This document shows positions 1 to 8,104 of a DNA stretch of 64,000 nucleotides, in pieces. The stretch covers positions 2,728,001 through 2,792,000 of the forward strand of contig CAWCZF010000006.1 of assembly GCA_963799975.1 (NCBI GenBank), in the 5' to 3' direction. Both the position numbers and the translations under genes were made by a program. This DNA comes from Actinoallomurus sp963799975. Lineage in GTDB: Bacteria > Actinomycetota > Actinomycetes > Streptosporangiales > Streptosporangiaceae. The notes under the pieces are model-generated. The model worked only from the letters and a program-made list of their open reading frames with translations, was not told the origin of the DNA and made no database searches. The stretch's first letter is position 1. Each line of letters opens with the position of its first letter.

Positions 1-205
1 CGAGACGATCGCGCTGACCGTCGGCCTGGCCGAGGACGCGGTCGACCTGGAGGAGGGCCTGGACCACCTGCGGGAGTTCGGCTCGGCCGCGGGCGGCTCG
101 GTCTCGCGCGCGCTCGCGCCGCTCGACGCGCGGCGGGGCGCGGTCGCGGTCTCGGCGACGCCGACCGGGCTCGACCCGGCCGACACGGAGGTCACCCGGC
201 TGTGA
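1..205 (+). CDS. C-terminal part of an unidentified protein
   Basis: The window opens inside a reading frame whose last 67 codons are visible before a TGA at 203-205. The segment is acidic in its first third (EDAVDLEEGLDHLREFG) and ends in DTEVTRL. I do not recognise the family. The stop overlaps the GTG start of the next gene (GTGA at 202-205), so the two are almost certainly translationally coupled, and this protein probably works with the PurA paralog. The 5' part lies outside the window. Confidence 0.6.
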   Translation, partial: ETIALTVGLAEDAVDLEEGLDHLREFGSAAGGSVSRALAPLDARRGAVAVSATPTGLDPADTEVTRL

Positions 206-1476
206 CCGAGCACGTGATCGTCGTGGACCTCGGGTACGGGGACGCGGGCAAGGGCACGGTCATCGACTGGCTCTGCGCCCGCGGGCCGTACGCGACGGTG
301 GTGCGGTTCAACGGGGGCGCGCAGGCGGCGCACAACGTCGTGACCGCCCGCGCGCGGCACCACACGTTCGCCCAGTTCGGCTCCGGGACGTTCACGCCCG
401 GCGTGGCGACGCACCTGTCCCGGTTCATGATGGTGGACCCGCTCGCGCTGGCGGCCGAGGCCGCTCACCTGGCCGCGCTCGGCGCCGGCGACGCGCTGGA
501 CCGGCTGAGCGTCGACCGCGACGCGTTGCTGACCACGCCGTACCACCGAGCGGCGAACCGGGCGCGCGCGACCGCGACGCGGCACGGGTCGTGCGGCATG
601 GGCGTTGGTGAGACCGCGGCGTACGCCCTGGCCCGCGCCGACGCGCCGCGCGTAGGGGACTGTCGCTCCCCCGCGCGGCTGCGGCGGCGTCTCACGCGGC
701 TGCGCGACCACCTGTTCGACCAGCTCGGGACGCTGGACGTGCCCGGGATCGAGGAGTGCGCCGAGGCGTTCGGCGCGTTCGCCGCCCGGGTGCGGATCAC
801 CGGTGACGGGTACCTCACGACACTGCTGCGGCGGGGGCCGGCGGTGTTCGAGGGCGCCCAGGGCGTGCTGCTGGACGAGCGGTACGGCTTCCACCCGTAC
901 ACGACGTGGTCGACGACGACGTTCGCGAACGCGGAGACGCTGCTCGAGGAGGCCGGGCCGGTCGCGCGGCGGGGCGGCGTACGGCGGTTGGGGGTGCTGC
1001 GGGCGTACCAGACGCGGCACGGTCCGGGGCCGTTCGTCACCGAGGATCCCGGGCTCATGCGTACCGAACGGCACAACCGGCGCGGGCGCTGGCAGGGCGC
1101 GTTCCGCACCGGGCAGTTGGACGCGGTCGCGCTGCGGTACGCCCTGGAGGTGTGCGGCGGCGCGGACGCCCTGGCCGTGACGCATCTGGACGTACCGGCG
1201 CCGCTGGTCTGCGAGGCGTACGACCTCGGGCCGCGGATCCGCCCCGCCGCCGACCTGGCCGGCCAGGAGCGGCTGGCCGAGCGTCTCCTGTCCGCCCGCC
1301 CCCGGTACACCCCCATGGGCGCGGACCCGGCCGAGACGATCGAGCGCACGCTCGGCGTCCCGGTGGCGCTGCGCTCCTACGGCCCGACCGCGGCGGACAA
1401 GGTGGCCGATCCCGGGCTGGTCCCGTGCGGCGTCACGGGCCGCGTCACGGGCCGTGACCCGATTCCGACCGGCTGA
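202..1476 (+). CDS. Adenylosuccinate synthetase paralog (PurA family)
   Basis: 424 residues, a full PurA-family length. PurA condenses IMP and aspartate using GTP. Seen here: the phosphate-loop motif GDAGKG (residues 13-18) with the catalytic Asp14, His44 in GGAQAAHN (usually GGxNAGHT), the FEGAQGVLLD segment, the YQTRHGPGPFVTED segment, and FRTGQLDAVALRYA near the base-binding region. The normally invariant NAGHT is changed to AQAAHN, and the usual GRGIGP-type loop reads HGSCGMGVGE. The catalytic Asp and His are kept, so it is probably an active ligase, but the substrate loops are unlike housekeeping PurA. It is likely a paralog with another nucleotide or amino-acid partner rather than the biosynthetic enzyme. 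It is coupled to the upstream gene by a GTGA overlap. Confidence 0.8.
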   Translation: MTEHVIVVDLGYGDAGKGTVIDWLCARGPYATVVRFNGGAQAAHNVVTARARHHTFAQFGSGTFTPGVATHLSRFMMVDPLALAAEAAHLAALGAGDALDRLSVDRDALLTTPYHRAANRARATATRHGSCGMGVGETAAYALARADAPRVGDCRSPARLRRRLTRLRDHLFDQLGTLDVPGIEECAEAFGAFAARVRITGDGYLTTLLRRGPAVFEGAQGVLLDERYGFHPYTTWSTTTFANAETLLEEAGPVARRGGVRRLGVLRAYQTRHGPGPFVTEDPGLMRTERHNRRGRWQGAFRTGQLDAVALRYALEVCGGADALAVTHLDVPAPLVCEAYDLGPRIRPAADLAGQERLAERLLSARPRYTPMGADPAETIERTLGVPVALRSYGPTAADKVADPGLVPCGVTGRVTGRDPIPTG

Positions 1477-1545
1477 CCAAGGGATTCCACGGCGGCGGAG
1501 ACCGCGCCGGTCGCCGCGCTCCTGGCGGTCCGCGAAGATTGACCC

Positions 1546-2706
1546 ATGACGATGACGCCGGTCGCCGCCCCTGCACGCCGGGACCGCAGGGCGCGGGTCG
1601 CGGTGGCCGTCACGTTCGGCCTGCACGGCGTCGCCTCGGGCAGTTGGGCCGGCCGGATCCCGTGGGTCAAGGAGGTACGCCACCTGTCCGCCGCCGGGCT
1701 CGGCCTGGCGCTGATGGGCGCGGCGATCGGCGGGCTCCTGTCGGCGCCGCTGGCGGCCGTGCTGATCTCCCGGTTCGGCAGCCGGGGCACGACGCGGATC
1801 GCCGGCCTCGCGATGGCGGTGAGCGTGCCACTCGTGGCCATCGCCCCGGTGCTCCCGGTGATCTTCGCGGCGCTCGTGCTGTTCGGCGCGACGGGCGGGG
1901 TGCTCGACATCGCGATGAACGCCAACGGCGTCGTCGTCCAGGAGCGCTACGGCCGCTCGATCATGTCCGGCCTGCACGGCATGTGGAGCATCGGCGGCCT
2001 GGTCGGCTCCGCGACCGCCGGCCTGGCCGCCGGGGCCGGCCTGGGCGCACCCGCCCACCTGCTGATCGTGGGCGTCGTGATGTTCGCGGTGAGCGCGGTG
2101 AGCGGGTTCTGGCTCACGCCGGCGCCGCGGTCGGCGGCCGGCCGCGTCTTCGCCAAACCCGACCGCGTCCTGCTCCTGCTCGGCGCGGTGATCTTCTTCG
2201 GGCTGTTCGCCGAGGCCGCCGCCGCGGACTGGAGCGCGGTCTACCTGCGGACCGCCGCGCACGCGCCGCAGGACGTGGCGGCCTGGGGGTACGCCGCGTT
2301 CTCCCTGGCCATGGCGGGCGGGCGGCTGGCCGGCGACCGCCTCGTCGAGCGCGTCGGCTCGGCCCGGCTCGTACGCGCGGCCGCCCTCACGGGCGCGGTG
2401 GGCCTGTCCGTGGGCCTTCTGGTCCCGGTGACCGCGGTGGTGATCGTCGCGTTCGCCGTCCTGGGCCTGGGCATGGCCACCGTCGTGCCGCTGACCTTCA
2501 GCGCGGCGGGCAGCACCCCGGGCCATGACCCGGGCACCTCGGTGGCGGCCGTCGCCACCGTCGGCTACGGCGGCTGGATGCTCGCCCCCCCGGTGATCGG
2601 CTTCGTCGCGCAGGGCACCTCGCTGACGGTCGCGCTGGCCCTGGTGGCCGCGATGACCGCACTCATCGCGGTGCCCGCGGGCGCGCTGCGCATCGCACGC
2701 GACTGA
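1546..2706 (+). CDS. MFS transporter (YbjJ-like)
   Basis: 386 residues, strongly hydrophobic, with the alternating helix/loop pattern of a 12-helix major facilitator. The first loop carries a WAGRIPW segment and a basic loop (SRFGSRGTTR) in the motif-A position after helix 2. The second half repeats this (GDRLVERVGSARLVR), as expected for the internally duplicated fold. The overall pattern resembles the YbjJ-like branch (FGLHGVASGSWAGRIPW). The substrate cannot be read from the sequence. The ATG at 1546 is preferred because the start is followed at once by a basic stretch and the first helix. It stands alone between the PurA paralog and a small protein gene. Confidence 0.75.
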   Translation: MTMTPVAAPARRDRRARVAVAVTFGLHGVASGSWAGRIPWVKEVRHLSAAGLGLALMGAAIGGLLSAPLAAVLISRFGSRGTTRIAGLAMAVSVPLVAIAPVLPVIFAALVLFGATGGVLDIAMNANGVVVQERYGRSIMSGLHGMWSIGGLVGSATAGLAAGAGLGAPAHLLIVGVVMFAVSAVSGFWLTPAPRSAAGRVFAKPDRVLLLLGAVIFFGLFAEAAAADWSAVYLRTAAHAPQDVAAWGYAAFSLAMAGGRLAGDRLVERVGSARLVRAAALTGAVGLSVGLLVPVTAVVIVAFAVLGLGMATVVPLTFSAAGSTPGHDPGTSVAAVATVGYGGWMLAPPVIGFVAQGTSLTVALALVAAMTALIAVPAGALRIARD

Positions 2707-2816
2707 TCTTCTCGGTGGGGTCGGGAGTGCGGCAGGCGGGTATCTGCCCAGGTAGACGGTGTCGTCGCGGTGAGCGCTACGGCCCCGTACCCGACGAATA
2801 CGAGGAGTTGGTGGAC

Positions 2817-3266
2817 ATGACAGTCACGACCGCGCGGCCGACCCGCCATGATCCGGGGACTCTGATCACGGCCGCCCTGTTCGCCAAGCTCGCCGCACGC
2901 GTCGAGTTGGACGCGAAGGTCGACGCGGACCTCGCCGAGCGCATCGTGGGTCAGGCACTGGTGTTCCTGCTCGCCTGCGCCCGCAGTCCCGAGACACCGC
3001 TCGCCCCGTCGCGTGAGGTCGACCACGGGTGGCACGCCTTCATCCTGCACACCCGCGAGTACGCCGAGTTCTGCGACCGCGTGGCCGGGCGGTTCATCCA
3101 CCACGTGCCCGAGGAGCCGGGCGCCGACCGCGCGAGCGCCGCGGCGCGTACGGACCGGACCGCCGAGTTCATCCGGGACAGCGGGCTGCCGGTGGACGAC
3201 GAGCTGTGGCCGGCCGGCGGCGCCGCGTGCTCGGCCCACTGCCACCGCTGCTGCGGCGGCCACTGA
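2817..3266 (+). CDS. Small GRDP-like protein with Cys/His-rich tail
   Basis: 149 residues. The ATG at 2817 is chosen over earlier in-frame starts because a GAGGAG ribosome site lies just upstream. The central segment VDHGWHAFILHTREYAEFC resembles the WH..LLHT..Y..FC core of bacterial glycine-rich-domain (GRDP/DUF1399-like) proteins. The last 15 residues carry CSAHCHRCCGGH, a compact Cys/His cluster that could bind a metal. There is no signal peptide or membrane segment. Function is unknown; the family assignment is from motif memory only. It sits between the MFS gene and the convergent PH-domain genes. Confidence 0.65.
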   Translation: MTVTTARPTRHDPGTLITAALFAKLAARVELDAKVDADLAERIVGQALVFLLACARSPETPLAPSREVDHGWHAFILHTREYAEFCDRVAGRFIHHVPEEPGADRASAAARTDRTAEFIRDSGLPVDDELWPAGGAACSAHCHRCCGGH

Positions 3267-3292
3267 GCCGCACCTGCCTGCCGGCCGCCGCC

Positions 3293-4843
3293 TCAGGCGT
3301 CGGCGAAGGGGGTGAGCAGGCCGGGCAGCGCCTCGCCCGCGACGCGTAGCGCCTCAGCCATCGGGACGTCCTGCACGTCGATCCGCTGACGGCCCGCGGC
3401 GGTCGTCGCGACGAGTGTGGCCAGGCCCGCCCGGCGCTGGAAGAACGACTGCCGCAGGTTCCAGCCGATGATGCCGTTGCAGGACAGCGCGCTGCGGCGG
3501 CGTACGAGCGAGCCGCGGCGGCTCACGAGGAAGCCCTCGACCAGGGCGTGGCCCAGCGACCGCGCCCGGTCGTGGGCGAGCCCCGCCGCGATCACGATGA
3601 GCGCGGGCGCGATCTGCCAGGTCCACGACGGCAGCCCGGCCAGCCGCGACAGCGCGAAGAGCAGGACCTCGACCAGTACGGCGAGACCGATCGCACGTGC
3701 GTAACGCCGCCGGACGGCACGCGGCCCGTGGCCCTCGAGCGGGCAGGTCAGCGGCGTCGCAACCCCCAGGACCCGGCTCGCGACCCGCTCCGCCTCTGCC
3801 CGCGGCGCGGGGGGCAGCAGCAGCGACCCGCCGCGTTCGGCGCCCCGGCCGACGCGCAGGCCGGTGGTGATGGCCAGGCAGCGCGCCCCGCGTACGGCAC
3901 GGAGCAGCAGCGGCTCGCTGATCTCGACGCCGTGCAGCCGGCGCTCCTCGATCGTGGTCGACCGCGTGGTGATGAGTCCGCGGGTGACGTGCAGCGTCCC
4001 GGCGCTGTTGCGGGTGAGCCGGAACCGGAAGAAGGCGAGCACGTAGCCGAGCGTCGAGGCGATGGCGACCGCGACCCACAGGGCGACGGCGAACACCGCG
4101 ATCTCGACCGGCACCGGAGCGTGTTCCCACCGGTCGAGCAACGTGCTGACCGGCCCGAGCCGGCCCGGATCGAGGTGCGCCTCGTTCATCGCGCGCCCGG
4201 CGATGCCCGCGAGGACGCCGACGGTGACCAGTCCGGTCAGCGTGAACGGCCCGTACCGGATCCATTCGGGCGGCACCTGCGCCAGGACGGTCTCCTGCGA
4301 GGGCCGCGCCGCCGGGACCGCGTCGGCCGCGTCGGCCGTCTGCGGCGTCTCTGCGGACGGCCGGTGGTGCAGGAGTTCCTCGCGCAGGCGGGCCGCCTCG
4401 GCGGCGTGCAGGGCGTCCAGCTTGACGGCGTCGCTCTTGCGGTCCGTACGGCCGGTGCCGACCTCGACCTTGGCCAGCCCGAGCGAGCGGTGCAGCGCGT
4501 TGGCGGTGACGTCGACGGTGCGGATCCGGTCGCGCGGGACGGTCAGGAGCCGTCGGCGTACCAGCCCCTTGCGGATCTGGACCTGCTCGGCCGAGATCCG
4601 GTACTTCGTGGTGAACCAGCGCAGCAGGCCGGCCGTGATGACGACCGTCACGCCGATGAGGCTCCACCACGAGCCCCCGCCGCCCGCGGTGCCGGCGAAG
4701 ACCAGGCCGATCAGCACCGGCCACGCGCGCAGCAGCTCCTGGATCGGATGGATCACCAGCATCCGGGTGGACAGACGCCGCCAGCCGTCCGTCTCGTGCG
4801 CCGCGCCGACGTGCTCGCCGATCGCCTCGCTCCGCTCGGTCAT
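3293..4843 (-). CDS. PH-domain membrane protein, YdbT-like (DUF304)
   Basis: 516 residues with several paired hydrophobic helices and three regions resembling bacterial PH (bPH2/DUF304) domains. The first includes KYRISAEQVQIRKGLVRRR followed by VPRDRIRTVDV, the second FRLTRNSAGTLHVTRGLI with EERRLHGVEI, and the third is near the C terminus (GSLVRRRSALSCNGIIGW). This is the layout of YdbT, which in Bacillus pairs with YdbS; the pair is linked to membrane stress and amylolysin resistance there. Its ATG overlaps the stop of the upstream YdbS-like gene by four bases (4840-4843), so the two are co-translated. Confidence 0.85.
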   Translation of the reverse strand: MTERSEAIGEHVGAAHETDGWRRLSTRMLVIHPIQELLRAWPVLIGLVFAGTAGGGGSWWSLIGVTVVITAGLLRWFTTKYRISAEQVQIRKGLVRRRLLTVPRDRIRTVDVTANALHRSLGLAKVEVGTGRTDRKSDAVKLDALHAAEAARLREELLHHRPSAETPQTADAADAVPAARPSQETVLAQVPPEWIRYGPFTLTGLVTVGVLAGIAGRAMNEAHLDPGRLGPVSTLLDRWEHAPVPVEIAVFAVALWVAVAIASTLGYVLAFFRFRLTRNSAGTLHVTRGLITTRSTTIEERRLHGVEISEPLLLRAVRGARCLAITTGLRVGRGAERGGSLLLPPAPRAEAERVASRVLGVATPLTCPLEGHGPRAVRRRYARAIGLAVLVEVLLFALSRLAGLPSWTWQIAPALIVIAAGLAHDRARSLGHALVEGFLVSRRGSLVRRRSALSCNGIIGWNLRQSFFQRRAGLATLVATTAAGRQRIDVQDVPMAEALRVAGEALPGLLTPFADA

Positions 4844-5337
4844 GTGGCGTCACCGGACTCGGCGCGCGTCCCCTCGGTCAGCTCGTCGACGAGCCGCTGC
4901 GCCGTCCGGCGGTCGAGACCGTGGATCTTGATCGGGCCGGCCGCCGACGCCGTGGTCACGGTGACGTTGGCGAGCCCGAACAGTTGCTCGAACGGGCCGC
5001 GTTCGCTGTCGACGGTCTGGATGCGGGAAACCGGCGCGATACGCCTCTCCTGGTTGAACCAGCCCGCCTGCGTGTAGACGGCCTCGGGCGTGGACTCCCA
5101 GCGGTGCACGCGGAACCGCCACTGAGGCATCACGGTCACGTGAGCGGCCGCGAGGACCGCGGTGATCACCAGGGCCGCGACCTGCAGACTCCGGTCGCCG
5201 TCGTCGACGATCATCCAGACGACCTCGGCCGCGAACGGCACCAGCCACCCGGCCAGCGCGCGTACCGCCCAGTAGACGCGCGCCCGGGGGCTGACCTGGT
5301 GGCGAGGCGGTCGAAGGCCCTCCTCCGTTGACTCCAT
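4840..5337 (-). CDS. PH-domain membrane protein, YdbS-like
   Basis: 165 residues from the ATG at 5337; an in-frame start 24 codons upstream is less likely because it adds a non-conserved stretch. Two hydrophobic helices (about residues 22-62) are followed by one bacterial PH domain (FRVHRWESTPEAVYTQAG, then IAPVSRIQTVDSERGPFEQLFGLANV split over the domain). This is the standard YdbS architecture, and it precedes the YdbT-like partner with an ATGA overlap. The two proteins probably form a membrane complex. The specific role is not known. Confidence 0.85.
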   Translation of the reverse strand: MESTEEGLRPPRHQVSPRARVYWAVRALAGWLVPFAAEVVWMIVDDGDRSLQVAALVITAVLAAAHVTVMPQWRFRVHRWESTPEAVYTQAGWFNQERRIAPVSRIQTVDSERGPFEQLFGLANVTVTTASAAGPIKIHGLDRRTAQRLVDELTEGTRAESGDAT

Positions 5338-5750
5338 GGGTCGATCCTGACAGAGGCCGACTGGCGGGTGCACAGCAGCATGTCCCGGAACCAACGGTAC
5401 AAATGTCATCGAATCCGGCGTCTGACCGAGTCGCGTTCACGGAGACGGCCTTCTCACGTTTTCGTATGCGGTACCCGGCAGGCGGCGCGGCGCGAGAACC
5501 CCGTACAGGCGCGGAACGGGCAAGGCGGGGGCTCGGGTCTAGGCGATCTTCCCGGAGGCGCTCTGGCGGGCTCTCCCGGGCCGGAAGGCGACACCGACGG
5601 ATCTGTCACGCTTCAGCGGACTATTAGCCACAAACTAGCCCGTCCTAGGACGGCGGCGGTTGGTAGGAATGGTTTCCCTGGCGGGTCTGTTCACCGATGG
5701 TCATCAATGGCAGACTCTGCCCGCGTTGTGGTGATCGGAGGTGGAGTCTG
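5338..5750. other. 413-bp intergenic region between divergent genes
   Basis: This lies between the leftward PH-domain genes and the rightward DUF5753 regulator, so it must hold both promoters. I found no convincing gene: open frames here show no family pattern and no ribosome site. It contains the palindrome at 5640-5653 and a ribosome site GGAGGTGG (5737-5744) that decides the TTG start at 5751. Confidence 0.5.
5640..5653. promoter_or_regulatory. 14-bp perfect palindrome upstream of DUF5753 regulator
   Basis: CCGTCCTAGGACGG is a perfect 14-bp palindrome about 100 bp upstream of the TTG start at 5751. It could be an operator for the adjacent XRE-type regulator or another dimeric repressor. 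There is no direct evidence of binding. Confidence 0.35.
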
Positions 5751-6620
5751 TTGGCGGTCGCGGCCCACTCGGCGAGCCGTCCCACCGTCCGCCGGCGGAT
5801 CGTGGGCGCGCAGTTGCGCCGGCTGCGAGAGTCGTCGGGCGTCACCCGCCGGGAGGCGGGCGCCTCCATCGGGGTCGGCGAGTCCAGGCTCGGCCGGATC
5901 GAGGCGGGCCGGGCCGGCCTCGAAGAACACGACGTCAAGCAACTGCTGGAGCTGTACGGGATTCACGACGCCGCCGAGCGCGACGAGCTCCTGATCCTCG
6001 CGCGCGAGGCGAACCGGCCGGGCTGGCTACAGGCGTTCAGCGGCGCGATGCCCGCCTGGTTCCGCCCGTACGTGGATCTGGAGGAGGCCGCGCAGGTCAT
6101 CCGCACGTACGAGGTGCAGTTCATCCCGGGGCTGTTGCAGACCGAGGACTACGCGCGCGCCGTCATCGCCCAGGCCCTGTCCGAACCGCCCACCCAAGAG
6201 GTGGACCGGCGGGTGGCGCTGCGGCTGCGGCGTCAGCAGATCCTCACCACGCCCAACCCGACCCGCCTGTGGGCGGTCATCGACGAGGCGGCGCTGTGGC
6301 GGCCGATCGGCGGCTCGGACGTGACGCGCGCGCAGTTGCGCGCGCTGCTCGACGCCGCGCGGCTCCAGCACATCACGGTCCAGGTGATGCCGTTCCGCGT
6401 CGGCGGCCACGCCGGCGAGGCGGGTGCGTTCACCATCCTGCGCTTCCCCGAGCCCGAGCTGCACGACATCGCGTACCTGGAGCAGCTCACCGGCGCGATG
6501 TACCTGGAGCGCGACGACGACATGGACCACTACGGCGCCGCGATGGAGCGGTTGTGCGTGCAGAGCGCCTCGCCGGAGGAGTCGATGGACCTGATCAGCA
6601 AGATCATCCGGGAGATCTGA
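5751..6620 (+). CDS. XRE-family regulator with DUF5753 (Scr1-type)
   Basis: 289 residues from a TTG start at 5751, chosen for the strong GGAGGTGG site six bases upstream. Residues 12-68 form an XRE helix-turn-helix (VGAQLRRLRESSGVTRREA, GVGESRLGRIEAGR). The rest is the DUF5753 domain, recognisable from the conserved YEVQFIPGLLQTEDYARAV segment and the later ITVQVMPFRVGGHAG. Such proteins are abundant in actinomycetes, where they control development and secondary metabolism and often sit beside a small DUF397 protein; none is seen here. It converges on a paralog at 6655-7560. Confidence 0.9.
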   Translation: MAVAAHSASRPTVRRRIVGAQLRRLRESSGVTRREAGASIGVGESRLGRIEAGRAGLEEHDVKQLLELYGIHDAAERDELLILAREANRPGWLQAFSGAMPAWFRPYVDLEEAAQVIRTYEVQFIPGLLQTEDYARAVIAQALSEPPTQEVDRRVALRLRRQQILTTPNPTRLWAVIDEAALWRPIGGSDVTRAQLRALLDAARLQHITVQVMPFRVGGHAGEAGAFTILRFPEPELHDIAYLEQLTGAMYLERDDDMDHYGAAMERLCVQSASPEESMDLISKIIREI

Positions 6621-6654
6621 GCGGCGGTCTCGCTCAGGATGCCGAGCGGGCGGG

Positions 6655-7560
6655 TCAGGTCTCGCTGAGGATGCGGCCCAGGGTGTCGCGGATGGCCGTG
6701 GCCGGCTCGGCGTCGATGCAGAGCCGCTCCATCACCGCGAGATAGTGGTCGACGTCTTCGCGTTTGTCGAGGTAGAGGGCGCTGGTGAGCTGCTCGAGGT
6801 AGACGACGTCGGGCAGGTCGCGCTCGGCGAACCGCAGGATGCTGAACGGGCCGCCCGCCGCCGCGTGCCCGCCCAGCTCGAACGGGACCACCTGGAGCGT
6901 GACGTTCGGCGAGTCGGTCAGGTCGAGCAGGTGCCGGAGCTGCTTGCGCATGGCCGGCGCGCCGCCGAGCGGACGCCGCAGGACGGCCTCGTCCACCACG
7001 GCCCACAGGTGGGGCGCCTCCTCGGCGCTGAGCAGCGACTGCCGCCGCATCCGCAGGCCCACGCGGCGCTCGACCTCGTGTCCGGGGGCGTCGGGGTGGC
7101 CGAGCAGGGTGACGGCGCGCGCGTAGTCCTCGGTCTGGAGGAGACCGGGCACGAACTGGACCTCGTACGCGCGGATCCGCGAAGCGGCCTCTTCGAGGCC
7201 GATGTAGACCTCGAACCAGTTGGGCAGGATGTCGGAGTAGCTGTGCCACCAGCCGGGCTCGTTGGCCTGGTCGGCGAGTGACAGCATCGCCTCGCGCTCG
7301 TCCTCGCCCGTGACGCCGTAGAGGCTGAGCAGGTCGGCGACGTCGCGCCGGCGGAACCGCACCCTGCCGAGCTCCATCCGGCTGATCTTGGAGTGGGACG
7401 CGCGGATCGCCTCGCCGGCCGCCTCGCAGGTGATGTGCTTCTGCTCGCGCAGCCGCCGCAGCTGCGAGCCGAGCACGATCCGCAACACCGTCGGACCACC
7501 GCGATGATGACCGAACATGTCACTGACGGCCGCTTCGCCACCAGGCTGGGACCCGAGCAT
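6655..7560 (-). CDS. XRE-family regulator with DUF5753 (paralog)
   Basis: 301 residues from the ATG at 7560, preceded by AGGGGAG. The N-terminal XRE domain includes VLGSQLRRLREQKHITCEA and ASHSKISRMELGR. The DUF5753 part has YEVQFVPGLLQTEDYARAV and VTLQVVPFELGGHAAAGG, closely matching the convergent neighbour, so the pair are paralogs. A 41-bp gap separates the stops. The start is covered by an inverted repeat (7573-7597) that could serve autoregulation. No DUF397 partner gene is visible. Confidence 0.9.
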   Translation of the reverse strand: MLGSQPGGEAAVSDMFGHHRGGPTVLRIVLGSQLRRLREQKHITCEAAGEAIRASHSKISRMELGRVRFRRRDVADLLSLYGVTGEDEREAMLSLADQANEPGWWHSYSDILPNWFEVYIGLEEAASRIRAYEVQFVPGLLQTEDYARAVTLLGHPDAPGHEVERRVGLRMRRQSLLSAEEAPHLWAVVDEAVLRRPLGGAPAMRKQLRHLLDLTDSPNVTLQVVPFELGGHAAAGGPFSILRFAERDLPDVVYLEQLTSALYLDKREDVDHYLAVMERLCIDAEPATAIRDTLGRILSET

Positions 7561-8104
7561 GTGCTCCCCTAAGGACACTGGAATCGGCCCAGTGTCCCAC
7601 TCGCAGTTACCGTTGCAACCCCCAAGGTAGCGCCGTCGCGTCACCTCACCGTAGAACGTCGCCCCGGCCGATCGGTCGGTCCCCGACCTGGGCGCGCACA
7701 CGGCATTCGGATCCTCGCCGGCGGATGCGGGCAAGGGTACGCACCTCACGCGGCCCGCGCACCCCGCCCGCACTGTCCGTCCGGCGCTCGTGGCCCCTTT
7801 TCGGCCCTACCACGCCCGGCATTTCTTACCGTGTGGCCGAATCCGGTCAATGAGGCGTATGGGTGGTGCGTTCTTTCTTCTTGTGACTCGATAGGCCGCC
7901 ATTCCCGGCAGGGCCGCGTGAACTGCGGCTTTACCCTTCCCGCGTCTTTCTCACGGCATTCACCGCCGCGCTCCACGGCGAGCCTCCCGTCGATCACTCA
8001 GAGCTGTTGTTCAATGACGCCAAGTGCCCGCCCGGCCATTGAGCTGCGACTTTCGGGCTCAACCGGCCGTCCGGGAACAGACCGCAAACATCAGGAGAAA
8101 GCCC
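7561..8104. other. 544-bp intergenic region
   Basis: This lies between the leftward DUF5753 regulator and the rightward secreted protein gene. It holds the inverted repeat at 7573-7597 and a ribosome site (AGGAGAAAG) just before 8105. The middle part (about 7700-8040) is less GC-rich than the genes and shows no credible coding frame on either strand. Confidence 0.5.
7573..7597. promoter_or_regulatory. Inverted repeat at the start of the DUF5753 regulator
   Basis: The arms GGACACTG (7573-7580) and CAGTGTCC (7590-7597) are perfect 8-bp inverted repeats with a 9-bp spacer. They sit 13-37 bp upstream of the regulator's ATG. Position and symmetry fit a repressor operator, possibly autoregulatory. 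An mRNA hairpin in the 5' leader is the alternative. Confidence 0.4.

Noticed and set aside
3548..5077. 509-codon plus-strand frame opposite the PH-domain genes
   Set aside because: It is a GC-skew shadow; the minus-strand genes have clear domains and a 4-bp overlap.
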